64,000 nucleotides of DNA from Schistocephalus solidus (Eukaryota > Platyhelminthes > Cestoda > Diphyllobothriidea > Diphyllobothriidae), in assembly GCA_017591395.1 (NCBI GenBank), contig WEDG01005259.1:1-64000 (forward strand), written 5' to 3'. Of the stretch, positions 21,443 to 31,885 are shown piece by piece. The notes under the pieces are model-generated. The model did not search any database, had not been told where the DNA came from, and saw nothing but the letters and a program-made list of their open reading frames with translations. The position numbers and the translations under genes were made by a program. Position 1 is the first letter of the stretch; each line of letters starts with the position of its first letter.

Positions 21443-24005
21443 ATGAGCAAAAGTCTATATGGAGGAGTTACCCAGTCTAAATTGAGATGTTTGTATACAA
21501 ATGCTCAGAGTCTCCTTTCGAAAGTAGACGAACTCCAAGCACTAGTCGCAGACCAAACCCTCGATTTCGTTGCCATCACGGAAACGTGGCTCAAAGCCGA
21601 AATCGCGGATAGCGAGGTTTCGATTAATGGATACCAACTATTTCGAAGAGACCGACAAAATAGACAGGGAGGTGGAGTGGCCGTATACGTAAGGACAGGT
21701 ATATTAGCCGCCGAAAGAGCGCACGCCATCTTCCTTGAATATGAATTTCTCTGGATAAAGATTAAAAATGATTGTTCACAAAACCTACAATTCATGATGA
21801 TCTACAGACCGCCTGATATTCCAAGTGCAACCGATGAGTCAATCCTACATTTGCTCAAGGAAGTTGCAAGTCACCAGGAAGTGATTATTGCTGCAGATTT
21901 CAATGCAACTATAGTAGACTGGGTAAATCTGATTGTTGATGGTGCGCCAACTTCCTTCGGCCAAAAGCTAATGGATCTCACTCAAGACCAAGCTCGGGCA
22001 TAGAAGGTTAACATACCAATGAGATTGAGAGAGAACCATAGAGAAAATTGCCTCGACCTAGTATTTACGAAGGACTTCTCTAACATTGATTAAGTGAATT
22101 CTATTGCACCCATTGGTAAGAGTGACCAAATTACGCTGATGTAGAATTACTCTCTTTATTCTCAGCGTCAGAAGAGAACGGAAGGCAAGCGAAATATATG
22201 GAAGGCCGATTTTAAAGCGATGAAGAAAGAACTGATGTCCGTGCAATGTGACTGTTTGCTTAAAAGGGAAACCAAAGGATGACTGGCAATCGTTTAAGAA
22301 GGTGACACTCAATCTGATTGATCGCTTTTGTTCAGCGAAGGTGCAAAAAAGATTATTCGCCCTGCTTGGTTAACAAGAGAACTTAAGAGGCAGTCAAAGA
22401 TGATGAATTAAAAATGGAAGGTATTCAGAGAAACAGGGTCAGCAGAGCATCTCAAGGAATTTTTTCACCGCAGAAATGCTGTCAAAAAATGATACGTCAG
22501 GCAAGGAAGAGATATGAATCAAGAATTATTCAAAAGGCTGCAAATAAACATAAAATTCTATTCAATTATATCAAAGTCGAATAAAAAACAAGTACCAAGT
22601 CGCAGTACTTATGGATGGCAATGGTGTTAAAATCTTTGAAAGTTGCGAGAAAGCCGAGCTCTTAAGTCGGTTCTTTGCCTCAGTATTCACTAAAGAACCG
22701 GAACTTCAGCTTGACCACGACAACAGTGGTGTTATAGACGCCGGTCCAGTGCTTCAAAATATACTCTTCCCGGAACCTCTCGTGGAACGAGAACTGAAAA
22801 ATCTCAAAGAAGCCAAGTCATCTTGTCCGGACTATTTATCGGCAAAGTTCTTCAAAAAACTGGCCGGCGAACTCTCCAAACCACTAGCGCATATATTCAA
22901 TTAGTCCCTTGAATCTGGGAAACTGCCATCCGAATGGAAGGCAGCAAATATATACCCCATATACAAGAGTGGGGCTCGATCTAATGTCAACAATTATCGG
23001 CCTGTCAGCCTTACCTCCATTTTCTGTAAAATAATGGAATCGATAATTAAGAAGGCGACCATGAAGTTCCTTGAGGAAAACTGATTGCTCTCAGAGCTCC
23101 AGGATGGCTTCAGAGAGAATCGCTCTTCTGTTTCCAGTGTATTGCTCTCGACAGAGCAGTGAAATCACGCATTAGATGAAGTTAGTAAAGTTGATATCAT
23201 CTACAATGATTTCACGAACGCGTTTGACAGTGTCCCACACAAACGTCTAATTTATAAATTATCTGAAATTGGAATAAGAGGAATGCTGCTGACATGGATT
23301 GCAGATTTTCCTACAGTAAGATTTTAAACTGTGTGCATCGATTCCTCGAAGTCAACACCTACTGCGGTTCTAAGTTGTGTCACACAAGGCTCCATCTTAG
23401 GATCATAACTCTTCTTAGTCTATATCAAAGACTGCGTTGAAGACCTGTGTTGCAGCGCCGTCATGTTTGCAGACGATTTTAAATTGTGGAGGGTCATCAG
23501 ATCTGATGCCGACAGGCACGCACTCCAAGAGTCTCAACCATCTTAGCAGCTGGTTTGCTCGTTGGCTCTTAAATTTTAACGTTGGGAAGTGTGTGGTCAT
23601 AAGACTCCCTACCAGAAAGACCAGTAAGGAGGATGATTTCTACCAATACCTTCTCAATGGGCAGCCCCTTTCGATTGTTGAGGAACATTAGACCTCGGTG
23701 TTCTAATACACTCCGGACTCAAACCATGTTCACAGTGTTTAAATGCAGCTTAACGCCCGACAAATGTCTTATTTGAGCTCAGACGTAGATTTTTGCAATT
23801 GATAGGGAACTAATCGGAAAAACCTTCGGAGTATTTGTTCAATCTCACTTGGAATATGCAGTCCAGGCCTTGCGTCCGTGGTTTAAGAAGGATTATCTAC
23901 AGCTCGAACGAGTACAGGCGAGGGCTACGAAGATGGTCCAGAATCTTAGTCATCTGTCTTACGTAACCAGACTTGTTGAACTTGATTTGTTTCCTCTCAA
24001 TTATT
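21443..24005 (+). pseudogene. Group I-A LINE ORF2 (endonuclease and RT), first copy
   Basis: Frame 21,443-22,003 (186 codons) is the AP-type endonuclease: YTNAQSLLSKVDEL, AITETWL, GGGVAVYVRTGI, MIYRPPD, AADFNATIVDW; SDQITL near 22,118 stands in for the catalytic SDH. After the linker, RT begins at 22,611-22,904 (KAELLSRFFASVFTKE, LKEAKSSCPDYLSAKF). It continues in broken frames through FDSVPHKRLIYKLSEIGIRG (about 23,225-23,280), CVTQGSILGS, FADDFKLWRV (about 23,465) and LEYAVQALRPWFKKDYLQLE (about 23,850). The RT stops abruptly at about 24,005 in NY|C, where an earlier part of the element restarts. Confidence 0.85.
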
Positions 24006-25561
24006 GCGATGAAGAAAGAACTGATGTCCGTGAAATGGGACTGTTTGCTCAAAGGGAAACCAGAGGATGACTGGCAATCGTTTAAGAAGTTTTTACTTGA
24101 TCTGATTGAACGCTTTTTTCCATTAAAGGTGCAAAAAAGGCTAGTCGCCCTACCTGGTTAATACGAGAACTAAAGAGGCAGTTAAAGAAAGAGAATAAAA
24201 ATGGAAGAGATTCAGAGAAACAGGGTCAGCAGAGCATCTCAAGGAATTTCTTCACTGCAGAAATGCTGTCAAAAAAATAAAACGTAAGGCAAGGAAGAGC
24301 TATGAATCAAGAAATTTTCCACAGGCTGAAAATAAACCTAAAATTCTAATCCATTATATTAATAGTCGAATAAAAAACAAGGACCTAGTCACAGTACTTA
24401 CGGATGGAAATGGTGTTGAAATCGTTGAAAGTTGCGATAAAGCCGAACTCTTGGGTCGGTTTTTTACCTTGGTATTCACTAAAGTACCGGAACATTTAGC
24501 TTGACCGCGACAACAGTGGTGTTATAGTCGCCGGTCCAGTCCTTCAATATATACTCTTCCTGGAACTTCTCGTAGAACGAGAAATGCAAAATCTCAAAGA
24601 AGCCAAGTCATCTGGTCCGGACGATTTACCAGCAAAGTTCTTGAAAAAAATGGCTGGCGAACTCTCCAAACTACTAGCGCATATATTCAATTCGTCTTTT
24701 GAATCTGGGAAACTGCCATCCGAATGGAAGGCAGCAAATTTATCCCCATATATAAGATTGGGGCTCGATCTAATGTCAACAATTATCGGTGTGTCCGCCT
24801 TACCTCCATTTGCTGTAAATAATGGAATCAATAACTAGGAAGGCGACCATAAAGTTGCTTGAGGAAAACCGATTGCTCTCAGAGCTCCAGCACCGCCTCC
24901 GACAGAATCGCTACTCTCTCTCCAATTTATTGCTCGCGACAGAGCAGTGAACTCGCACATTGGATGAAGTTGGTAGGGTTGACGTCATCTACACTGATTT
25001 CACGAAGGCATTTGAAAGTGTCCCACACAAACGTCTAATCTATAAATTATCTGAAATTGGAATAAGAGGAATGCTGCTGACATGGATTGCAGATTTTCTT
25101 ACAGCGAGATTTCAAACTGTGTGCATCGATTCCTCGAAGTCAACACCTACTCCGGTTCTAATTTGTGTGACACAAGGCTCCGTCTTAGGACCATTACTCT
25201 TCTTAGTCTATATCAACGACTAGGTTGAAGACCTGTGTTGCAGCGCCGTCATGTTTGCAGACGATGTAAAATTGTGGAGGGTCATCAGATCTAATGTCGA
25301 TAGGCACGCACTTCAAGAGAGTCTCCGCCATCTTAGCAGCTAATCTGCTCGTTAGCTCTAAACTTTTAACGTTAAGAAGTGTGTGGTCCTAAGACCTCGT
25401 ACCAGAAAGACCAATAAGGAGGATGATTCCTACCAATACCTTCGCAATAGGCAGCCCCTTTCGATTGTTGAGGAACATTAGACCTCGGTGTTCTAATAAA
25501 CTCCGGACTCAAACCATGTTCACAGTGTTTAAAGGCATCTAAACGCGCAACACACGATGAA
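24006..25561 (+). repeat. Duplicate of I-A linker-to-RT segment
   Basis: The stretch repeats about 22,215-23,760 in the same orientation: ATGAAGAAAGAACTGATGTC restarts the linker, then KAELLG, SSGPDDLPAKFLKKMAGELS (24,584-24,838), the palm VIYTDFTKAFESVPHKRL (24,960-25,223) and FADDVKLW near 25,255. It shares an unusual stop-bearing block with the first copy (GAACATTAGACCTCGGTG at 23,684 and 25,474) that the I-A copy at 37-39 kb lacks. This points to duplication of an already damaged sequence or a shared defective source. Confidence 0.85.
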
Positions 25562-25676
25562 AAGGCACAAATTGAGGATGCTGAGAACCGGAATGAAAAG
25601 CAGAACAGAATAAGGGGAAAAATGGCTCCAAATAAAGGACGGAGAAATAAAAGTGAAGAAAAGGTCTTTATTATGG
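25562..25676 (+). repeat. Displaced I-A ORF1-tail segment
   Basis: The segment matches 21,130-21,240 (ATGGCTCCAAATAAAGGACG, AAGTGAAGAA), the end of ORF1, but here lies between two RT segments. Out of order for a LINE, it is flanked on the left by the RT interior and on the right by the RT C-terminus. Confidence 0.8.
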
Positions 25677-26210
25677 CAGACGAATGTGGTCAAAATCTTA
25701 GTCATCTGCATTGCGAAACCAGACTTGTTGAACTTGATTTGTTTCGTCTCAATTACAGGCAACTACGCAGTGACCTCATGCAAACCTACTGGAATAACAG
25801 AGGCCGCGTGTGTGCTCTAGAATTTGCTGACTTCTTCGAATTGGCTGAGATGGAACATCTGCGGGGTCACCCCTTTAAACTGCAGAGGAAATTGTTCAAC
25901 ACGGACGTCCGTCGGAACGTCTTTTCACAGAGTGTCGTTGGTGCATGGAACGGACTCCCTGATGAGGTTGTCCTTTCAGGAACTGTTGACACATTTAAAT
26001 GCAAACTGGCTACTCATTTGCTGAGAAACTATTGTAAATATAATGAAGCTTGTGGCAGTAATTGCAGCTTATGCCTGGCCCACACATATCGATGACCTTA
26101 CGTTTTCCTTTGTCAGCGTTATTGCTGTAAAAGTTTATACTTTTATTATTTTTGAATGCGAACAGGGAGCTCAAGGGCGAAAGGCTAATCCCCTCAATAA
26201 AGTGACATAC
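25677..26210 (+). pseudogene. Group I-A RT C-terminus and 3' UTR
   Basis: The open frame to 26,095 encodes LDLFRLNYRQLRSDLMQTYW, the HLRGHPFKL signature, NVFSQSVVGAWNGLPDEVV and the terminal CNKYNEACG-like region. The 3' UTR closes with CCCCTCAATAAAGTGAC near 26,203. It completes the mosaic I-A insertion; the host II-A element resumes at 26,211. Confidence 0.88.
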
Positions 26211-28890
26211 TAGTTCGTTATCTGCACATCTAAGGATCGCAAATATTTATGAATTAGCCTATAAGATTCGTCTGGCACGTGAGAGACAGAGGGAATCTTG
26301 CGCACTCAGCGAGCCAAACTCTGCGAAATCTGCTGCTCAACGCTTTCGCCGTCGATCTTCCTCTAAACGAGGTTATGAAATGCCTCCATTACTAAATGAA
26401 GCTAAAAACGTCGTTCTCGAAGACTCTGACAAGGCAGAACTGTTAAGTGCGTTCTTTGTAAATCATTATACGATGGAATCTGAACCGGTTGCGACGTTTC
26501 AGGCATCCTCATTCAATGTTATCAGCACCATTGATTTCTCTTTAAAACTAATTCGTAAGCAAATAATGCGTCTGAAAAGCTCGCACTCTTCGGGGACTGA
26601 TGGTATTACAAACTCAGTGATTAAGAGAGTTCCGAGCATCCCCAATTGCTTAGTGGTATATTTTCAGTTTATCTTTTAAACGGATTCTTTCCTGACTAAT
26701 GGAAGACATATATTATTCTTACTGTCTTCGAGTCGGGATCTCGTTCGGACGTAAATAATTATCGAGGCGTTCACAGAACCCCGGCTCTAGCAAAACGTCT
26801 TGAAAAAATTATTTTAATCAAACTCTAGAATTTGCCTATAAAATAATTCTTAAGCGACTCGCAATATGGTTTTCTTCCTGGTAGATCATGCGACGTGTGT
26901 CCCTCAGCTTTTTTTAGCCTCGTCACTTCCCTTTGTAAAGAGCAGCAGTCGGTGGTTGTGATCTACTTTGACCTGAGCAAAGCCTTTGACAAGGTACCGC
27001 ACAGACGTCTTCTGGTGAAACTGGAAGCCCTCGGCATCCGGCCTCCTCTCCTTGACTTCATTGGTTCCTACTTGTCTAACCGCAGCCGGAAGGTCTTAGT
27101 AGGTAAAGCTATTCGACGCCTCAGCCGATCATGAGTGGCGTTTTTCAAGGCATGGTTCTAGGTCCCATTCTCTGTATTCTGTACGCAAACGAAATTTCAA
27201 CTGTACTCACAAATTCAAAAAATTTCGTTAACGCTGACGATCTCAAGTGCATTTATTCATTATATAAAGATACTGCCAATAGTTGCGTTGATAAAATCAA
27301 CACTGATCTACTTATGCTCTCACATTGGAGCTCTATTTGGCAGATTGAATTTTCTCCATCCAAGAGTAGTTTCCTGTGTTTTGGCCAGGCCAAAATTCCT
27401 GGAACCCTAGTATTTCAAAAAAGTACACTTTTATAACGATCAATCATAAGAGACTTAGGTCTAAGTTACATGAATAAGCTAGCATTATCGCCTCATGCAG
27501 ATCGAATTTCTGCAAAGGCTGCACAGAGTTGAAGTTTTATATCATATAATTTCTTCCTTCCAGAAATAAAGTTAAACCTGTACCGCATGCTTGTTCTTTC
27601 CATCGTAGAATACTGCTGTACCCACTTTGGGCTAATAACCACCTCTGAATGCAGTATTATTGAAAACGTTCAGAGGGTTTTTACTCGAAGATTATTTTCT
27701 CTTCCTGGATCCATTATCTCTTATACGGATGGATGCCAGTTAGCAAACATTAATTTTCTCTGGGTTAGAAGACTCGAAGGCGGTCTCTGCTGCCTGTTTC
27801 GCGTTAACTCTAGCCCAAATCTCACACGAATTCACGCTCTCACTCCGGTTGATCGACCCTATGCCACTCGTAATTCTTCCATGATCATTTCACCACCCCT
27901 TAGCTCTACAACTTACCGTTCTCAGTTTTTTTGCCTCAAAATATGCTTTCATATGGAATAATCTTCCACTGGAAATTAGGTTGTCGTCTACATTAGCTAT
28001 TTTCAAACCCAAATTACGCAAAGATTATCTTCGGAAGATATAAAGTCGTTTTTGTCTGTTTCATTTCCAAACTCGCAACTTGTGGATTTTGAAAAGGGTC
28101 CTCCTGGTATTTGAGACAGTTTCCTTGACATTATATTGGAATCAAAAAATTTTTTTATCATCCTCTGCAGTGTAAATCTTCGCATTTACTTTTTCGTACC
28201 CTCCTTTTCAAGCGGCATCGCCAACTCTTGACAACCTTGATAAATTCCTCCGATTTTGCAACCCTGACCATGGTCTCCGGGATCTCTTGATGATTGTGGT
28301 GTGTTCTGATAATTTCGCCTCTTTGTCGGTGGACTATGCAGTCAGCAAGGTCGAATCTTGGTGATGATCTCGAGACCTCTTATTTCCCCTCTTCGTTTTG
28401 ACCCTGTTGTCCACGATGAATTCCTCCTCTCTTACCTCCATGGTGGTTATAAACAGTAGCTCTGACTGTTATAATATCTCTCACCCGACAGGGAGGGATC
28501 CGAACCCTCATACGTTGTCAGCAACATCACAATACTATACGATTATATCGTACAAATCCCATCAACTCTAGCTATTAATTTTTAGAAAAGCAGTTTTTTA
28601 TCCTATTGTTTTAAAATTTGCCAGCTCTCTGAACTGCGCCACGATTTAACCGTAGGAGTTTTTTACTGCTTATTTTATTGTTTAACGTATATGCCAAAGA
28701 TTTTTGACTATTGTTTAAAAAATGGCAAATCGTTCGGAATCGGATATGCCTACCATACTAAACATTTCTGCTGTTTATATGGCTGCTCACATAGTGCAGC
28801 AATTATCCACTTTTATTTATTTATACCGTGATACTAAATTTGTAATGATGGGGCCCTCTGGGCCTTAAAAATACCATTTATTTATTTAGA
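26211..28890 (+). pseudogene. Group II-A LINE RT and 3' UTR (right half of split element)
   Basis: The element resumes in the linker (TAGTTCGTTATCTGCACATC, as at 3,217). Frames in order: 26,380-26,679 (DKAELLSAFFVNHYTMESE, SSHSSGTDGITNSVIKRV), 26,895-27,134 (VVVIYFDLSKAFDKVPHRRL), 27,131-27,436 (GMVLGPILCILYANE; NADDLK where YADDLK is expected, so a catalytic-box tyrosine is changed), and 27,587-27,961 (thumb LSIVEYCCTHFGL). The 3' UTR and TTTA-type tail end near 28,887. It pairs with 18,491-19,443. Confidence 0.88.
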
Positions 28891-30106
28891 ATTTTTATGC
28901 CGAGCTCCTTCTCGCTCCTTCCTTAGATTGTAGACAGATATTTAATCTATAAACCATGTAGAATTGCTGCGCCTGCTAACCTACCTTTTTTGTACAACGT
29001 CAATATCGGCGCTTAACCTGGCAATGAAGTTATCAGAAGCCTCGTTCATGCACAAAGGCGAATGGAGGACTGGTAACTGTACTTCATTGCCGTCGGTCAT
29101 ATCATCGTGTTTGGCCATCATAGCCATCATCTGTCCTATAGAATTGCCCAGTTTGAGTTATTCTTCTTTTACGTAGTCAATATTTTTCCTAGATTAATAT
29201 TATTGAAAAATTTGAATGACCTTACCGGAGTTTAGAACTCTCCTTTTGCACTTACAAACAGCAGTCATGTTGTGTACTAGACTGATGATGCATGGGTAGT
29301 CTTAAGTGTATGAAGTTTAAATTTCATAAAAGTGAATTACTGATATGGTCCAGCTTTTGATGTTGACATTTTTGAGCTGTCATGAAGGAGGGACCGAGCA
29401 AACATTCCTTAGATCTTGGTCTACGAAGGTTTTTTAAAAACCTAATGTTACTTACTGTAGTATAGGAGGCGATGATGGCCATCCAGCCAGCTGCCTGTCT
29501 GATTGCGTTCGGACGTCTGTGATGTCGTCGTTCTCATCGGAGGCAGAGGTAAGTTGACGCGGATATTCAAAGACAATGATTTAAATAGAAAACTTACTTT
29601 ATTATCAAACCCCTAACCTTCGAGGCTTGCTCAGATGAGGACAATTTTTCGGTGAATGTGGCCTTCAGGGCCAACGTTCGCGCCTGGCCTAGGGTCAGGC
29701 CTGCTCTTAATACCTTCACTTGATAAAGGGGTTCTTTCTGGGGACCGTCAGTTGGTTTGAGAATGGGCTAACGTTTCGTGTTCCTCCTTTGTCCACAATA
29801 CGTATTCTTCTCCAAAGAACCACGCATTTGGTAACAGCTTATGAGGATGTACTTCAGCTCTGCTACACATTCCCTCAGAAAGGCATCCAAAGGCTGTGGC
29901 TTACCAATACCGAAATATACTCCGACAAGAAATGGATGCCCGATGCTGGGATGGCTAACACGACCAGGGATTAGCCCGAGGCACTCACCAGCTCCATTAA
30001 ACAGCTCCATTCCGTCAATAAGGAGCTGGATACGCAGTTTGGAAATGCTGGTTGAATGACAACCCTTCAAATCATCAAAAATACCCCGCTCAATTCCCAA
30101 GTGCAC
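28891..30106 (-). pseudogene. Transposase-like gene remnant with apparent exons
   Basis: The minus-strand frame 30,106-29,768 contains LLIDGMELFNGAGECLGLIP, SHPSIGHPFLVGVYFGIGKP and LDAFLRECVAELKYI. This resembles a family of transposon-encoded proteins in invertebrates with a PF-hG-Y-G-KP core; I cannot name the superfamily. Further down the minus strand are exon-like blocks: TSASDENDDITDVRTQSDRQ ending at a GTAAGT donor (about 29,553-29,455), MTAVCKCKRRVLNS followed by GTAAGG (about 29,270-29,225) and GNSIGQMMAMMAKHDDM (about 29,150-29,095) ending before GTAGGT (about 28,985). A stop lies in the last block. It is probably a dead, spliced DNA-transposon gene. Confidence 0.45.
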
Positions 30107-30527
30107 GCAGATTTCCTTGCAAAGGGGCTTGCTACTGCTCGTTCTAGACGTTTACAAAAGCGTGTGCGGATTCTTGGGAACCTCCACGTGGAACGGCCAA
30201 AGCATTTGGAACAACAACTTTAACCTGGAGTGAGACAGTAGTGCCTTTAATCAGAATGGCCGCAAGTCTGTCAAAAAACTATTCCAACAAAACTGGCTTT
30301 GGCCTTTGTTGACCTCAAGGTTGTCTCGACCTTCTTATCATCTACGTACAAAATTCCTACTCATTGAACCCTCTGGGGTAAGCTCGTGCATTTGCCGTTC
30401 GGTAGATACTTCGGACACCACAGACGACGTAGACGGGACAGAGAAATCCTCAGTGCTGGCATAATTTTCCCTCTTGACACGTCCATTCCAATTGTAAGTC
30501 GTGTTTCGGTGACATACTCAGTAATTT
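30107..30527. other. No recognised gene
   Basis: The stretch lies between the transposase-like remnant and the I-B copy. No frame with a known motif was found; the left boundary of the I-B element is not resolved here. Confidence 0.4.
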
Positions 30528-30599
30528 CGCTTCAAATTTACTTTGAAACATCAAGCTCCCGATTAGCAACCAATGCTCTTGACCGCTCGGCCACGCCCG
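30528..30599 (-). repeat. Decayed tRNA-Ser(GCT)-like sequence, antisense, at the I-B 5' end
   Basis: The minus strand keeps the A box TGGCCGAGCGG (30,593-30,583) and an anticodon-loop-like TTGCTAA with GCT at 30,567-30,565. The B-box region reads GTTTCAAAGT where the intact copy at 41,847 has GTTTCGAGTC, as expected from CpG decay. It matches 41,824-41,897. Confidence 0.65.
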
Positions 30600-31885
30600 G
30601 TCGGCCAGCAGACAAAAACGTACATAATCTAAAGATAAAAATCTCTCACACCATTGTAAACCGTTTTCGATTTTAGGTGACAAAAACTTACCAGAAATAC
30701 TCAAGTTACTCTCAGCTGACCGAGAAGAACCACCAGGCAGCAATATTGAAGAACGTAGTGCACTACTGAACTCGAACAAAAGATAAAATGTGAAGGGCTG
30801 GCGCACTGTGATGGATGCCGAGAATGCCCAACCAGAGTTTCGAGCTAAAAAGGAGACCTCAACCTCCTCTCGGAAATAATAGCAGTAATCATCAAACACA
30901 ACAAAGTAAAATCACCGGAACACGATGCAGAAGAGCTAAAGGAACATCAGCAAGCTAGACTTTAATCATCGCAGGAAACGGTAAAGGTTGATAAGCACAA
31001 TATTAAGCTAAACAAAAAGATGAAAAGAACAAGTTCATAAAAACAAACATCTGAGTCAGTTAAAATACAGATGACCAAAAAGAAAATTAGCGAGTAGGAA
31101 ATAATGTCTTGTATTTACCCAGGTTTGCGAAAATCTGCCGCACACAGAATACCGGCTGTACAAAAGTAAATCAGCGATCGACGGTCCCTGTAAAATCGAC
31201 AAACTGTAATCGTAAGGTATCTCCAACACCACGAAAGAGCGACAGCAGCATGCTCTATATATTTCCATCGAACTACAAGGGAACAGTTCATGGTAGCCAG
31301 CGAAGTAATGACAAAACAGATGCCTGCAGAAACGGCTATTTTCCCTGACATCATTTTGTTTTGTAGTTCAGGGAGTGCCCGAGGCTACTAGTGAAACGGC
31401 AAAAGAAAGGGTATAACAGGATCTGCTGACATTGCAAAATTTATTGAATGATACACAAGAACCCGGTGTGATAGTCAAAATCAAAAAAATCATTTAATTA
31501 GCGCATCTCGTCAAAAATATAACGCATGAGATGCGACCAAAACCGTGGAAATTTGTCTTGGGGAGCAAACGGTACGTTGATCTACTGCTCTTCCGAAAGT
31601 CCCGACTTCGAAAGAATCATCGTAGAGTGTGTTTTCAGTCGTATTACTCTCCAAACGATCGGAGGAAAATGAGGACACTGGTAGCAGAATTGAAAAGACG
31701 TCAATACGAGGGGGAAATAAACTTGAAAATTGTCGACAACAAAATCATAAAAACAGTGCGCTCGTTTTTATGGGAACATCTGTTGAAATTGATGGCACCA
31801 CGAATATAAAAAGTCCCTACCAAATGCCTATAGATTTGAACACAGACAGGGGACTAGATAGATCTTGCGAAATATCTAGGACAGC
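30600..31885 (+). pseudogene. Group I-B LINE ORF1, second copy
   Basis: This is a degraded copy of the ORF1 at 41,980-43,335. The recognisable end frame 31,531-31,809 reads MRPKPWKFVLGSKRYVDLLL, KNHRRVCFQSYYSPNDR, MRTLVAELKRRQYEG and the C-terminal VRSFLWEH. It preserves the continuous ORF1 C-terminus that is broken by a one-base deletion near 43,240 in the other copy. The middle of ORF1 (about 420 bases) is deleted near 31,345. Confidence 0.75.

Noticed and set aside
29282..29288. Plus-strand CTGATGA
   Set aside because: No stem II and no GAAA follow at a suitable distance; it lies within the transposase-like remnant.
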